The notes under the pieces are model-generated. The model was not told the origin of the DNA. It was given only the letters and a program-made list of their open reading frames with translations, and searched no databases. Below are positions 1-9,705 of a stretch of DNA of 64,000 nucleotides, one piece after another (position 1 is the first letter of the stretch; the number at the start of each line of letters is the position of its first letter). Source of the DNA: Mycobacterium ostraviense (GTDB lineage: Bacteria; Actinomycetota; Actinomycetes; Mycobacteriales; Mycobacteriaceae); NCBI RefSeq assembly GCF_002705925.1, contig NZ_NKRE01000001.1:412878-476877 (forward strand). The letters are read 5' to 3'. The position numbers and the translations under genes are program-made.

Positions 1-30
1 CGTGGGCTCGGAGATGTGTATAAGAGACAG
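1..30 (+). other. Residual Nextera transposon adapter at contig edge
   Basis: Positions 12-30 are exactly the 19-base Tn5 mosaic end used in Nextera libraries (AGATGTGTATAAGAGACAG). Positions 1-11 match the adjoining read-2 adapter sequence. This is untrimmed library sequence and not bacterial DNA. It means the assembly ends here and the kinase gene beside it is cut by the assembly, not necessarily in the genome. Confidence 0.97.
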
Positions 31-400
31 GGGGCGGCGGGTACCCGGGCGGCGCCGGGACGACGGGGCCCGCGGTGGTCGCGGGGCTGATGCTGCGATC
101 ACCGTAGGCGCTGCCGTCGGCGGTCACCAGCAGGGCCCGCACACTACCCCCGTTGAGCTGGGCGGCAAGCAATTCAGGTGATGTGCGCGCGGCCACCAGC
201 GCATCGGCGCGCGAGGTGGCCGCCATGAGCCGGTCGTGCAGATTCCGTCGCGCCTGCAGCCCCAGGCTGACGTCGACGGTGACACCCAGCACCACCAGCA
301 GCCCCGCCAGCAGGGCCACCACCAGCAGCACCACCCGGCGCTGCAACGACGGCGTCGGCGTGGCGGGATCGATCGCCGGTCTCGTCGGGGTAGCCGTCAT
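31..400 (-). CDS. Two-component sensor histidine kinase, N-terminal part only
   Basis: The reading frame starts with ATG at 400 and stays open to the adapter at base 30, giving about 123 residues (MTATPTRPAIDPATPTPSLQ...). A cytoplasmic Pro/Thr-rich start is followed by basic RR and one strongly hydrophobic segment at about residues 23-44, then the beginning of an extracytoplasmic sensor domain. This is the usual N-terminus of a mycobacterial OmpR-partner kinase. The HAMP, HisKA and ATPase domains lie off the contig. Its ATG overlaps the stop of the response regulator gene (ATGA at 400-397), so the two are translationally coupled and certainly form a pair. The kinase call rests on this position and topology, because no catalytic motif is visible. 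Confidence 0.75.
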
Positions 401-1056
401 GACCGTGGTTGTTGGAGCCGGTATCCGATGCCGCGAACCGTGTGCAGCATCCGCGGGCCATGGGCCTCGAGCTTTCGCCGCAGACTGCTGACGTGGACTT
501 GCACCAGGTTGGTGTCGCAGGCGTCGTAACCCCACACCGCATTGAGTATCTGACGGGCGCTGACAATCCGGCCGCGTTGCTGCACGAGAAAGTCGAGCAG
601 CCGAAGCTCGGTGGCGGTCAGTTCCAGCTGGCGGCCGTCGCGTGCGGCGACTCCGGCGTCGACGTCGAGGATCAGATCGCCGACCTGGACCACGCGCGGT
701 AACCGGCCCCGCCGCCGCAGCACCGCGCCCACCCGTGATACCAGCTCGGCGAGTTCGAAAGGTTTGACCACGTAGTCGTCGGCGCCGCCGTCAAGACCGC
801 GCAACCGGTCGGGCAGGCCGTCGCAGGCGGTGATCAACACGATGCTGATGTCGCCCCACGCCTGGATGACGTTGATGAGGTCGAAGCCGTCCCGACCCGG
901 CAACATCACGTCGAGTACCACCAGATCCGGCCGCAGGCCCTCCAGGACTTCCTCCAAATCTTCACCGTCACAACGGGTTTCGGTGTGGTAACCGACGTCT
1001 GTCAATGCCTCGCCGACCATTTCCCGGATGGTCTCGGAGTTCTCGACCACCAGCAC
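397..1056 (-). CDS. OmpR/PhoB-family response regulator
   Basis: The 219-residue protein has a receiver domain (about 1-110) and a winged-helix DNA-binding domain (about 125-215, ending RKLEAHGPRMLHTVRGIGYRL). Asp49 in VVLDVMLPG is the phospho-acceptor, Thr76 and Lys98 (DDYVVKPF) complete the switch site. The acidic pocket that is usually DD/ED reads Glu5-Asn6 (LVVEN). It resembles TcrA/TrcR-type mycobacterial regulators, but I cannot assign an ortholog. The start is uncertain: the only usable in-frame start is GTG at 1056, directly at the first beta strand. An ATG at about 1125 is in a different frame, so a frameshift near the 5' end is possible. The gene is coupled to the downstream kinase. 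Confidence 0.88.
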   Translation of the reverse strand: MLVVENSETIREMVGEALTDVGYHTETRCDGEDLEEVLEGLRPDLVVLDVMLPGRDGFDLINVIQAWGDISIVLITACDGLPDRLRGLDGGADDYVVKPFELAELVSRVGAVLRRRGRLPRVVQVGDLILDVDAGVAARDGRQLELTATELRLLDFLVQQRGRIVSARQILNAVWGYDACDTNLVQVHVSSLRRKLEAHGPRMLHTVRGIGYRLQQPRS

Positions 1057-1210
1057 TCGCGGTGTGCCGACACTGAACCGGCCGATGCGCCCCGCTGAAT
1101 GACCCGCGCCGCGAACGATCGGTCATGGCTCCATTGTTAACGTGCGGTGCTGAGATCAATCTGAAGCGCGCACGTTTGTCCCAACCAATCTCGACGACAT
1201 GGGAGCTAGC

Positions 1211-1525
1211 ATGACCGCCCACCACACCAACCCGCCACCGCCACCGGCGACCGGAGCCGCAGCCGGGCGGCGCCATTCCACCGGCGTGGTGATCGGGGCG
1301 GCGGTGGCGGGTTTGGCGATCGGCGCACTCGGTGTCTTCGCGGTCACCGGCGTCACCTGGAAAATCCGCGTCGAACTGCCCGCCCCGCTGTATCCGCCCG
1401 CGCTGTCAGCGACGCCACCGGTGAGTAATCCCCTGTCACCGCCGACAGCGCCGACCACGGCGGCGACGACCACGCCGAGCAGCTCCCCTGCGCCGCCGTT
1501 GCCGCCGTTGCCGCCTGGTCAGTAA
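1211..1525 (+). CDS. Small proline-rich single-pass membrane protein A
   Basis: A 104-residue protein starting MTAHHTNPPPPPATG, chosen because GGGAG sits five bases before this ATG; an ATG at 1199 has no such site. A short Pro-rich cytoplasmic start is followed by one hydrophobic helix at about residues 24-46 (GVVIGAAVAGLAIGALGVF). A Pro/Thr/Ser-rich, low-complexity outer tail ends PPLPPLPPGQ. It is divergent from the two-component genes and 88 bases upstream of a second protein of the same design. Function unknown. The layout suggests a cell-envelope protein, perhaps controlled by the neighbouring regulator, which is inference only. Confidence 0.6.
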   Translation: MTAHHTNPPPPPATGAAAGRRHSTGVVIGAAVAGLAIGALGVFAVTGVTWKIRVELPAPLYPPALSATPPVSNPLSPPTAPTTAATTTPSSSPAPPLPPLPPGQ

Positions 1526-1613
1526 ACCGCTCGAACAAACAAGTTTCTTCAGGTCCACTTCAAGTACGGCCGTTACCGTCGCGATTACTGAGCACACCGA
1601 CGTGAGGAGCCGT

Positions 1614-2093
1614 ATGACCGCCGACGAAAGCACCGGCACGACCGGCCCTGTCGCAACTCCCGCACCGGCGGGGCCCCCGCCGGCTGTCGTCGCCGATCCC
1701 GGACGTGAGCGCCGCCGTTTCTCGCTGGCCGCGCTGATCGGCGCCGGGGTAGCGGGCCTGATCCTGGGCGCAGCCGGCAGTGTGGCTGCGATCGCGTTTG
1801 CCTGGCTGATCAGCGTCGGGCCACCGCCACCTCCCCCCGGGTCGGGGCCCATGCAAAGGCCGGGGCATGCATTCAGCCACGGCCAACCGCCTCCTCCCGG
1901 TCCCAGCGGCCCACCCGGATCGGTCGCGGGAGCTTTCCGGCCGATGCCCGGGCCGTTGGGCGTGCCGCGAGGTCCGCGACCGCCGACACCACCCCAGGCC
2001 GGGCCGTTCGGCCCGGGTCAACCACCGGCAGCACCGGGCCAGCCACCCGCACCACCGTCGGCGCCGCAATCGTCGCCGACGCCCCGTCCCTGA
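1614..2093 (+). CDS. Small proline-rich single-pass membrane protein B
   Basis: A 159-residue protein starting MTADESTGTTGP, with GAGGAG eight bases before the ATG; a GTG at 1602 lies inside that ribosome site and is less likely. The N-terminal 35 residues are cytoplasmic. One hydrophobic helix covers about 37-66 (FSLAALIGAGVAGLILGAAG), and the last 90 residues are Pro/Gly-rich repeats of the PPPPGPSGPPG kind. The helix and overall plan match the preceding gene, so the two look like a tandem duplication. The stop codon abuts the remnant of a TetR gene whose 5' end is missing, so a deletion junction may lie at this gene's 3' end. Function unknown. Confidence 0.6.
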   Translation: MTADESTGTTGPVATPAPAGPPPAVVADPGRERRRFSLAALIGAGVAGLILGAAGSVAAIAFAWLISVGPPPPPPGSGPMQRPGHAFSHGQPPPPGPSGPPGSVAGAFRPMPGPLGVPRGPRPPTPPQAGPFGPGQPPAAPGQPPAPPSAPQSSPTPRP

Positions 2094-2575
2094 TGCGGCC
2101 TTGGTCATCCGCCACTCGGCTCGAAGGACGGGCTGATCGAGGCCGTCGACAATCACGTTGTCGCGATCTTCGACGCGCTGCTGACCGAAATCACCGACCA
2201 GACCGGGGCATCGGACCTGGCGGCGGTGCCCGGCCTGCTCGACGGCCTGGCCACCCACCTGCCGCCCGACTCGGCGATCCCGGCTACCTGAGCCGGATGT
2301 TGCTCGCCGGGGGTCCGGCCGGATCGACCTTGTTCGAACGCCTTTTTCAGCTCAGCAAAGCCGCTCTGGATGCCATGGTGGCCGCCGGCACGGCCAGCCG
2401 CGGCGCGGATCCCGAGGTCCGGGCCGCCTTCTTACTGGTCAACGATCTGGCTCTGCTGACCCTACGGCCACGGTTGATCGAAGTGCTTGGCGTGGACCCG
2501 CTCGCCGCTACCGGGATGCAGCGCTGGGCCGGGGAAGTGTTCTCGATCTACCGCGACGGACTGTTCAGCACCTGA
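2094..2575 (+). pseudogene. TetR-family regulator remnant (5' truncated, two frameshifts)
   Basis: Three frames together spell a TetR protein. Frame 1 ends ...AALVIRH, which should continue FGSKDGL. The next piece, KDGLIEAVDNHVVAIFDALL, is in frame 0 from 2121 and hits a stop at 2289. The ligand-binding part, GDPGYLSRMLLAGG to the stop at 2575, is in frame 2. Each shift fits loss of one base (near 2116 and near 2284). The first half of the helix-turn-helix is absent, because the upstream sequence belongs to the preceding gene. The gene cannot make a functional repressor. It probably once controlled the F420-type enzyme gene 20 bases downstream. Confidence 0.8.
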
Positions 2576-2595
2576 CGAAGGATTGGAGGCGAACA

Positions 2596-3075
2596 ATGTC
2601 CCTATTGGCGTCCCTATGGGCCTCGGCCGGCGCACGGCTGTTGCGCTCCCGCAGGCTCATGCGCGCGCCCATCTGGATTTATCACGCACGCGCCGGTGCC
2701 CTGTTCGGATCGCGGACTCTGATGCTCGAACACATCGGCCGCAAATCCGGCGCCCGCCGCAACGCGGTGCTCGAGGTCGTCGATCATCCCGACCCGCACA
2801 CCTACGTCGTCGCCTCCGGCTTCGGCCGCAAGGCCCAGTGGTTCCGCAATATCGAGGCCAACCCGCACGTTCGGGTCTACGCCGGCAGCCGCGCCCCCGC
2901 TCGCGCTACCGCGCGCGTCCTCGACCAGGCGCACGCCGACCGCGCCCTGGCCGCCTACCGCAGCCGCCACCCGCGGGCCTGGCGGCGCCTCAAGCCGGCG
3001 CTCGAACAGACACTCGGCACCGCCATCACCGACACCGGCACCCCACTGCCGCTGGTCGAGTTGCGCCTCGACTAA
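2596..3075 (+). CDS. Nitroreductase/deazaflavin (F420)-dependent oxidoreductase family protein
   Basis: A 159-residue protein of the split beta-barrel DUF385/Ddn family. The typical core is visible: [19 protein letters not shown] (about 44-62), then [25 protein letters not shown] (about 70-94). In relatives these regions form the F420-binding barrel. The start ATG has GGAGG seven bases upstream. Mycobacteria carry many such paralogs that reduce quinones, nitro compounds or lipids with reduced F420; the substrate here cannot be read from sequence. The gene is 3' of a dead TetR gene and ends tail-to-tail with the DoxX-like gene, sharing four bases. Confidence 0.8.
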   Translation: MSLLASLWASAGARLLRSRRLMRAPIWIYHARAGALFGSRTLMLEHIGRKSGARRNAVLEVVDHPDPHTYVVASGFGRKAQWFRNIEANPHVRVYAGSRAPARATARVLDQAHADRALAAYRSRHPRAWRRLKPALEQTLGTAITDTGTPLPLVELRLD

Positions 3076-3428
3076 ACCCGGTCCGGCCCCCTGGCCGTCA
3101 TCACCGCAAACAGCGCCAGAAACAGGGCCGCCGGAATCGCCCGGACACTGAAGTCTCGTGCGCGAATATGCGTACCCAGCGCCAACACGAAGTAGACCGT
3201 CAGCATCGCCGTCGTCAATCGCGCCAACGCGGGAAACCGGGTGACCGAGAGCAGTCCGACCGCCGAGGCGGCCTTGGCCACGGGCAGGACCGGACGAATA
3301 CCGGCCGGCACACCCAGGTCGTCGAGCAGCTTCTCGATCGGTGCCAGCGGGATCGCGCATGCCACCGCATCGCCGGCCTGAAACACCGCCAGCGCTACAT
3401 AGGTTTTCGGTGCGGTCAAAAGACCCAT
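3072..3428 (-). CDS. DoxX-like small membrane protein (Rv1489-type)
   Basis: A 118-residue protein with four hydrophobic segments (about 8-28, 50-65, 70-88 and 95-112), the plan of DoxX-like membrane proteins. Its length equals that of the protein I recall at this place in M. tuberculosis (Rv1489). It is the last gene of a minus-strand run NfeD, SPFH, DoxX-like, with nine bases after the SPFH stop. No catalytic residues are recognisable. A role in membrane quality control with its SPFH/NfeD neighbours is inference from position. Confidence 0.72.
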   Translation of the reverse strand: MGLLTAPKTYVALAVFQAGDAVACAIPLAPIEKLLDDLGVPAGIRPVLPVAKAASAVGLLSVTRFPALARLTTAMLTVYFVLALGTHIRARDFSVRAIPAALFLALFAVMTARGPDRV

Positions 3429-3437
3429 CAGCTGCTC

Positions 3438-4583
3438 CTAACGCCTGAGCTCCGGCGGCGGACCCAGCGGATTTTCCGCCGGTGTGCGAGCTATCGCCTC
3501 GGCCTTGGCCACCGCTTGGGCGATCGTCGGGTCGGGCTCGGTGGAGAACCACTCGGCGACCTCGGCGTCGTCGCCGTCGGCGGCGTGCTTGGGCAGCTCC
3601 TCGGCCGGAGACGGCTCGAACCGGAACACGCCGTCCTCCCCCGGCGTGCCCAAAAGCCTGGTGAAGCCCTGCAGCGCCGCACTGAAATCGCTGGGCACCA
3701 CCCATACCTTGTTGGCGTCGCCGCGGGCCATCTCCGGCAGCGTCTGCAGGTACTGGTAGGCCAGCATCTCGGGTGTCGGCCGGCCGGCCTTGATCGCCGC
3801 GAACGTCTTCTCGATGGCTTTGGCCTGCCCCTGCGCCTGCAGGTAGGCCGCCGCTCGCTCCCCCTGGGCACGCAATATCCGCGACTGCCGGTCGGCCTCG
3901 GCGGCCAGGATCGCGGCCTGCTTGGCGCCCTCGGCCGCAAGGATCTGCGCCTGCTTCTGCCCCTCCGCCTGCTTGATCGCCGCTTCCCGGGTGCCCTCGG
4001 CGGTCAGGATCATCGCCCGCTTTTCCCGGTCGGCCTTCATCTGCTTTTCCATCGACGCCTGAATGGACGGCGGCGGGTCGATGCTGCGCAATTCCACCCG
4101 CGCCACCCGCAGACCCCAGCGGCCGGTCGCCTCATCGAGCACCCCGCGCAACTGCGCGTTGATCTGATCACGAGAGGTCAGCGTCTGCTCGAGGGTCATG
4201 CCACCGACGACGTTGCGCAGCGTGGTGGTGGTGAGCTGCTCGACACCGACGATGTAATTGCTGATCTCATACACCGCGGCCTGGGGCACGGTGACCTGGA
4301 AGTACACCACGGTGTCGATGTTGAGGGTCAGGTTGTCCTCGGTGATGACCGGCTGCGGCGGAAACGACACCACCCGCTCGCGCAGATCCACCCGGGCGCG
4401 GACCCGGTCGATGAACGGCACCAACAATGTCAGCTGCCCACTGACGGTGCGGCTGTAACGACCCAACCGCTCGATCACCGCGGCCTCGGCCTGCGGGATC
4501 AGCGCAACCGACTTGGCCACCACAATGATGGCGAATATCACCAGGACGGCCAGAAATACCAGGCCGGCAACGGCACCTTCCAC
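3438..4583 (-). CDS. SPFH/Band 7 (stomatin-like) membrane protein
   Basis: A 381-residue protein. A single N-terminal membrane segment (about 5-26) leads into the SPFH domain (about 30-190: [55 protein letters not shown]-type strands). Then comes a long Ala/Gln/Glu-rich coiled coil at about 190-275 with repeated AEGxKQAxILAAE units. Such proteins form ring or cage oligomers at the membrane and organise microdomains with proteases. The start is GTG at 4583 with AAAGGA upstream. The NfeD gene lies 21 bases upstream; SPFH/NfeD pairing is a conserved operon. It matches the position of Rv1488. Confidence 0.92.
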   Translation of the reverse strand: MEGAVAGLVFLAVLVIFAIIVVAKSVALIPQAEAAVIERLGRYSRTVSGQLTLLVPFIDRVRARVDLRERVVSFPPQPVITEDNLTLNIDTVVYFQVTVPQAAVYEISNYIVGVEQLTTTTLRNVVGGMTLEQTLTSRDQINAQLRGVLDEATGRWGLRVARVELRSIDPPPSIQASMEKQMKADREKRAMILTAEGTREAAIKQAEGQKQAQILAAEGAKQAAILAAEADRQSRILRAQGERAAAYLQAQGQAKAIEKTFAAIKAGRPTPEMLAYQYLQTLPEMARGDANKVWVVPSDFSAALQGFTRLLGTPGEDGVFRFEPSPAEELPKHAADGDDAEVAEWFSTEPDPTIAQAVAKAEAIARTPAENPLGPPPELRR

Positions 4584-4604
4584 CGGGATTCCTTTCTCGA
4601 GTTG

Positions 4605-5039
4605 CTACGCGTCTTTGAAGACGACCGCGGTGGCTCCGTCGATGTGCACCACGGTCACCGAATCACCCGGTTCGAACACGTCGCCCTCGTTCAGCGGGCG
4701 CGCCGTCCACACCTGGCCGTCGATTTTGACCTGGCCTTCATCACGGGCGACCCGATCCAGCACCAGCGCGCTCTTGCCCTCCAGCGCCTTGATCCCCATC
4801 GGCACGCCTTTGCCCGGCGTCAGCCGCCGCCGCAACGCGGGGCGAACCAGCACCAGCAACAGCACCGACACGATCAGAAACACCGCACCGTCGGCCCACA
4901 CCGGCCAGTCCATCAGCCAGCTGCTTGCCGACGCCGCCAGCGCGCCGCCGCCGAGCATCAGCAAGAACATGTCGCCGGTCAACGCCTCCGCGCTGGCAAG
5001 CGCCAACGCTGCGATCAGCCAGATCAGGGCGACGGGCAT
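4605..5039 (-). CDS. NfeD-family membrane protein
   Basis: A 144-residue protein starting [26 protein letters not shown] chose the ATG at 5039 because it puts the first membrane helix at the N-terminus and gives the length expected for Rv1487. In-frame TTG codons at 5081 would add an unlikely 14-residue leader. Three to four hydrophobic segments occupy residues 3-80. The C-terminal part (about 90-144) is the small OB-fold typical of NfeD ([29 protein letters not shown]). NfeD proteins work with SPFH proteins, and the SPFH gene follows directly. Confidence 0.88.
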   Translation of the reverse strand: MPVALIWLIAALALASAEALTGDMFLLMLGGGALAASASSWLMDWPVWADGAVFLIVSVLLLVLVRPALRRRLTPGKGVPMGIKALEGKSALVLDRVARDEGQVKIDGQVWTARPLNEGDVFEPGDSVTVVHIDGATAVVFKDA

Positions 5040-5096
5040 GCGCACAGAATACGCGCGATCCCCGGCAACCGTGCCCAACAACTAGACTGCGAGATC

Positions 5097-6047
5097 ATGT
5101 GGTGTCCCAGTGCAACGCTTTCGATGTGGGCCAACGCCTGGCTCGCCGGCAAGGCCGCGCCCGACGACCTCTTGGACGCGTTATCCCTCTGGGCCCCAAC
5201 GCAATCAGTCGTGGCGTATGACGCGGTCGCGGCCGGTCATACCGGCCTGCCATGGCCGGACGTGGATAGCGCCGGGACGGTGTCGCTGTTGTCAACGCTG
5301 CGCGCCACCGCGGGCCGGGGAAGGACGTCGGCGCCGCGCCCGCCGGATCGACCGCGCGGGACGATCAACGTGGTTTTGCCGGTGCCGGGCGATGTGCGCG
5401 GGCTTTCCGCCGGAACACAATTCGAGCGCGACGCGCTGGCCGCGGGCGAAGCCATCATCATCACCAATCCCGATGACCCCGGCACATCTATCGGACTGGT
5501 CCCCGAGTTTTCTTACCGCGACACCGAACATGCCTCCGACGACGATTCGGGCCTACCCGAGTTGTGCGCACTGTCGTGGATGGTGTACTCGCTGCCCGAT
5601 GCCCCGGTGTTGGACTACTGCGAACTGGGCGATGCCGAATACGCCCTGCGGGCGGCGGTGCGCTCGGCAGCCGACGCGTTGGGCGCCATCGGCATGGGAC
5701 CCAACGCCGCCGACATCGCCAACCCGCGCGGCCTGGTCGAGCAGTTGCTGGAATCCGCACGGCAACACCGCATTCCCGACCATGCGCCGTCGCGGGCACT
5801 GCGGGTGCTGGAGAACGCCGCACACGTCGACGCCATCATCGCGGTCAGCGCCGGTCTCAGCCGATTGCCGGACTCCGCCGCCGACCGCTTCACGCCGCGC
5901 CTGGCGGCCGGTCTCGAACCGATCAGAGCGCAGTCGTCGTCGGAGGTACAGACTGCGTTCGACGCGCTGCGGCCGCTGACCGCGGTGGTGCGCTCCGCGC
6001 GGATAGCCGCCGTCAGCGCGATCCTGCATTCAGCTTGGTCGGACTGA
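5097..6047 (+). CDS. Conserved mycobacterial hypothetical protein (Rv1486c-type)
   Basis: A 316-residue protein from ATG 5097; a second ATG at 5124 would give 307 residues, and the choice is open. It is soluble, acidic and Ala/Leu-rich. No known domain is recognised; segments such as [31 protein letters not shown] and [30 protein letters not shown] have the look of a well-folded globular protein. It is divergent from nfeD with 57 bases between. It overlaps the 3' end of hemH by 35 bases tail-to-tail, as I recall for Rv1485/Rv1486c. Function unknown. Confidence 0.78.
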   Translation: MWCPSATLSMWANAWLAGKAAPDDLLDALSLWAPTQSVVAYDAVAAGHTGLPWPDVDSAGTVSLLSTLRATAGRGRTSAPRPPDRPRGTINVVLPVPGDVRGLSAGTQFERDALAAGEAIIITNPDDPGTSIGLVPEFSYRDTEHASDDDSGLPELCALSWMVYSLPDAPVLDYCELGDAEYALRAAVRSAADALGAIGMGPNAADIANPRGLVEQLLESARQHRIPDHAPSRALRVLENAAHVDAIIAVSAGLSRLPDSAADRFTPRLAAGLEPIRAQSSSEVQTAFDALRPLTAVVRSARIAAVSAILHSAWSD

Positions 6048-7056
6048 CCTGCAGTTCGCGCGCAACGCAATGCGGCGGACGGCAGGGCTCGCCGTTGATG
6101 CCGGCCAGACAGCCGGGCACCGGATCGGGGCCGCTGACCCGCGACGGCGCCCGACCGCAGCGAAGTTCGTCGATCAAATCCGCGGCCAGCCGGGCGAACC
6201 GCCGATCGGCGTTGGGTGTGCCGGCCCGGGCGAATGCGATGCCCAACGCCTCTGCCTGTAAGCGCAATTCATGGTCGAGATCCCACACCACCTCGATGTG
6301 GTCTGCGACAAATCCGAGGGGACAGACGATCACCGCGGTGGTACCGGCGTCGTGCAATGTGGTGAGGTGGTCTCCGACGTCGGGCTCCAGCCACGGAACC
6401 TGCGGCGGACCAGAGCGCGACTGCCAGACCAGGTCATAGTCGGCATATCCGGCGGCCTTTGCGACAAGGGTTGCGGCATAAGCGACTTGGCGGCTGTAGA
6501 GGCGGGGCCCCCAGCGCTGGTCGGCGGCCACCGGGATCGAATGCGCGGTGAACACCAGTCTCGCGTTAGCGGGCACGGTCGCCGCAGCCGCGGCGATGGT
6601 AGCGGCGAACATCTCGACGAACAGCGGATGGTCGAAGTAGGGCCGCAGCTTGACCAGCTCGGGTGCGTCCGGGCCGGCCGCCCGGCGTGCCCGGGCGACG
6701 TCCTCGGCATACTGCGCGCAGCTCGAATAGCCGCTCCACGCCGATGTCGCGAATACGGCGGCACGGCGAATCCCGTTGTCGCGCATGGCTGTCACGGTGT
6801 CTTCGACGTAGGGCTCCCAGTTGCGGTTGCCGAAGTACACCGGCAGGTCCAGTTCGGCATGAAGCTGGTCGATCAGCGCTCGGTTGATGCCGTTGATCGG
6901 TGACACGCCACCGAAATGCAGGTAGTGCTCGGCCACCGCATCGAGGCGCTCGGGCGGCACACCGCGGCCTCGGGTGACGTTCTCCAGGAACGGCCGCACC
7001 TGCTCTGGCCCCTCCGGCCCACCGAAGGACAGCAGCAGGACGGCGTCGAATTCCAT
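6013..7056 (-). CDS. hemH: Ferrochelatase (coproporphyrin ferrochelatase type)
   Basis: A 347-residue enzyme that inserts iron into porphyrin; in actinobacteria the substrate is coproporphyrin III. The N-terminus [20 protein letters not shown] is the family signature, and AHSIP holds the metal-chelating His172. A Cys-rich tail (CGRAPS...[17 protein letters not shown]) carries the ligands of the [2Fe-2S] cluster typical of actinobacterial ferrochelatases. The start ATG at 7056 is used because a longer in-frame extension would run back into inhA. Only five bases separate it from the inhA stop, so it is the third gene of fabG1-inhA-hemH. Confidence 0.95.
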   Translation of the reverse strand: MEFDAVLLLSFGGPEGPEQVRPFLENVTRGRGVPPERLDAVAEHYLHFGGVSPINGINRALIDQLHAELDLPVYFGNRNWEPYVEDTVTAMRDNGIRRAAVFATSAWSGYSSCAQYAEDVARARRAAGPDAPELVKLRPYFDHPLFVEMFAATIAAAAATVPANARLVFTAHSIPVAADQRWGPRLYSRQVAYAATLVAKAAGYADYDLVWQSRSGPPQVPWLEPDVGDHLTTLHDAGTTAVIVCPLGFVADHIEVVWDLDHELRLQAEALGIAFARAGTPNADRRFARLAADLIDELRCGRAPSRVSGPDPVPGCLAGINGEPCRPPHCVARELQVSPTKLNAGSR

Positions 7057-7061
7057 GCGGG

Positions 7062-8695
<1,634 letters not shown>

Positions 8696-8719
8696 ATCGG
8701 CTCGTCGCATGTCGCGACA

Positions 8720-8765
8720 GTAACGCCACGGCGAAAAATCGGGCCAAATCTCGCCGTGGCGTTAC
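8720..8765. repeat. Long palindrome, copy 1 (5' side of DUF559 gene)
   Basis: Perfect 15-base inverted arms, GTAACGCCACGGCGA (8720-8734) and TCGCCGTGGCGTTAC (8751-8765), flank a 16-base A/T-rich loop. The right arm contains the GTG at 8756, a possible start of the next gene. An almost identical palindrome brackets the other end of that gene, and a decayed relative lies at 19771-19802. It can form a strong stem in RNA or DNA. Confidence 0.95.
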
Positions 8766-8785
8766 GCTCGGCGGCCGGTGTCGGT

Positions 8786-9649
8786 GTGATCGAGCACACT
8801 TTCGCCGTGGCCGATCCGTTCTTGGGCACTGAAGCCCTCTCCTCGCACCAGTTGTCCCGCTATGAGCTGCGCAGTCGGTATATCGCGCTGCATCAAGACG
8901 TCTACATACCGAGAGACACCGAGCTGACGGCGGTGCTACGGGCAAAGGCGCTGTGGCTGCGCTCCCGGCGCCGGGGCATCCTGGCCGGCTTCTCCGCCGC
9001 GGCCCTGCATGGCGCCAAGTGGATCGATCCGGCCCGACCGGCCACGATCATCGACACCAACCGCCGGCCCGCCAAGGGCGTGCAGGTATGGGAAGAGCTC
9101 ATCGGTGACGATGAAATCGGCATTGTCGACGGCATGCGCGTCACGACGCCGGCGCGCGCCGCCCTGAACCTGGCATGCCGCTACCCGCTGGGCGTCGCAG
9201 TCGCTGCGATCGATGCCCTGGCGCAAGCTACGGAGTTGAAGCTCGTCGATGTCGAGGTACTTCTCGATCGCTATCGGGGCCGCCGAGGCGTCAGGGCGGC
9301 CCGAGCTGCCCTGGATTTTGTGGATGCCGGGGCGCAATCGCCCAAGGAAACGTGGCTGCGGCTACTGCTGGTTACCGCCGGCTTCCCGCGCCCGCAGACA
9401 CAAATCGCCGTCCGCAACGAATGGGGTTGGGTAGAAGCCTATTTGGATATGGGCTGGGAAGACATCAAGGTCGCCGTCGAATATGACGGCGACCAACATC
9501 GGTCCGACCGCCGTCAATATGTGAAGGACATCCGGCGCCTTGCCAAGCTGGAGCAGCGCTACGGGTGGATAGTGATCCGAGTGGTAGCTGAAGACCACCC
9601 CGAGGATGTCATCCACCGGGTGCGCGAAGCACGAGCGCGCCGACAGTAA
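8786..9649 (+). CDS. DUF559 (Vsr-like nuclease fold) protein with AbiEi-like N-terminus
   Basis: A 287-residue protein from GTG 8786, or 297 from GTG 8756 inside the palindrome. Residues about 1-90 resemble the winged-helix/AbiEi-type region found at the front of many actinobacterial DUF559 proteins (HQLSRYELRSRYIALHQDVYIPRDTEL, FSAAALHGAKWID). The C-terminal 110 residues are DUF559: WVEAYLDMGWEDIKVAVEYDGDQH carries the acidic and E-x-D-G-x-x-H residues of the restriction/Vsr-like nuclease fold. It sits where I recall Rv1482c, between fabG1 and the VWA gene and divergent from both. The TAA stop lies inside the second palindrome. Nuclease activity is inference from fold. Confidence 0.8.
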   Translation: MIEHTFAVADPFLGTEALSSHQLSRYELRSRYIALHQDVYIPRDTELTAVLRAKALWLRSRRRGILAGFSAAALHGAKWIDPARPATIIDTNRRPAKGVQVWEELIGDDEIGIVDGMRVTTPARAALNLACRYPLGVAVAAIDALAQATELKLVDVEVLLDRYRGRRGVRAARAALDFVDAGAQSPKETWLRLLLVTAGFPRPQTQIAVRNEWGWVEAYLDMGWEDIKVAVEYDGDQHRSDRRQYVKDIRRLAKLEQRYGWIVIRVVAEDHPEDVIHRVREARARRQ

Positions 9650-9692
9650 CGCCACGGCGACATCCGGCGCGATTTTTTCGCCGTGGCGTTAC
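9646..9692. repeat. Long palindrome, copy 2 (3' side of DUF559 gene)
   Basis: The same 15-base arms as copy 1 (9646-9660 and 9678-9692) surround a 17-base loop ending in a T-run. Pairing extends outward to about 23 bases with one mismatch (CGCCGAC on the left, GTCGGCG on the right). The TAA stop of the DUF559 gene is part of the left arm (gTAAcgcc). Between this convergent gene and the VWA gene it could act as a bidirectional terminator, but its twin upstream of the gene argues for a mobile or regulatory role. Confidence 0.95.
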
Positions 9693-9705
9693 GGTCGGCG
9701 AGGCG

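Noticed and set aside
2487..5096. Very long open reading frame on the plus strand (frame open from 2487 through 6047)
   Set aside because: The frame is stop-free only because of high GC. Before 5097 its translation is Arg/His/Gln-rich noise antisense to the SPFH and NfeD genes. Only the part from 5097 is a real gene.
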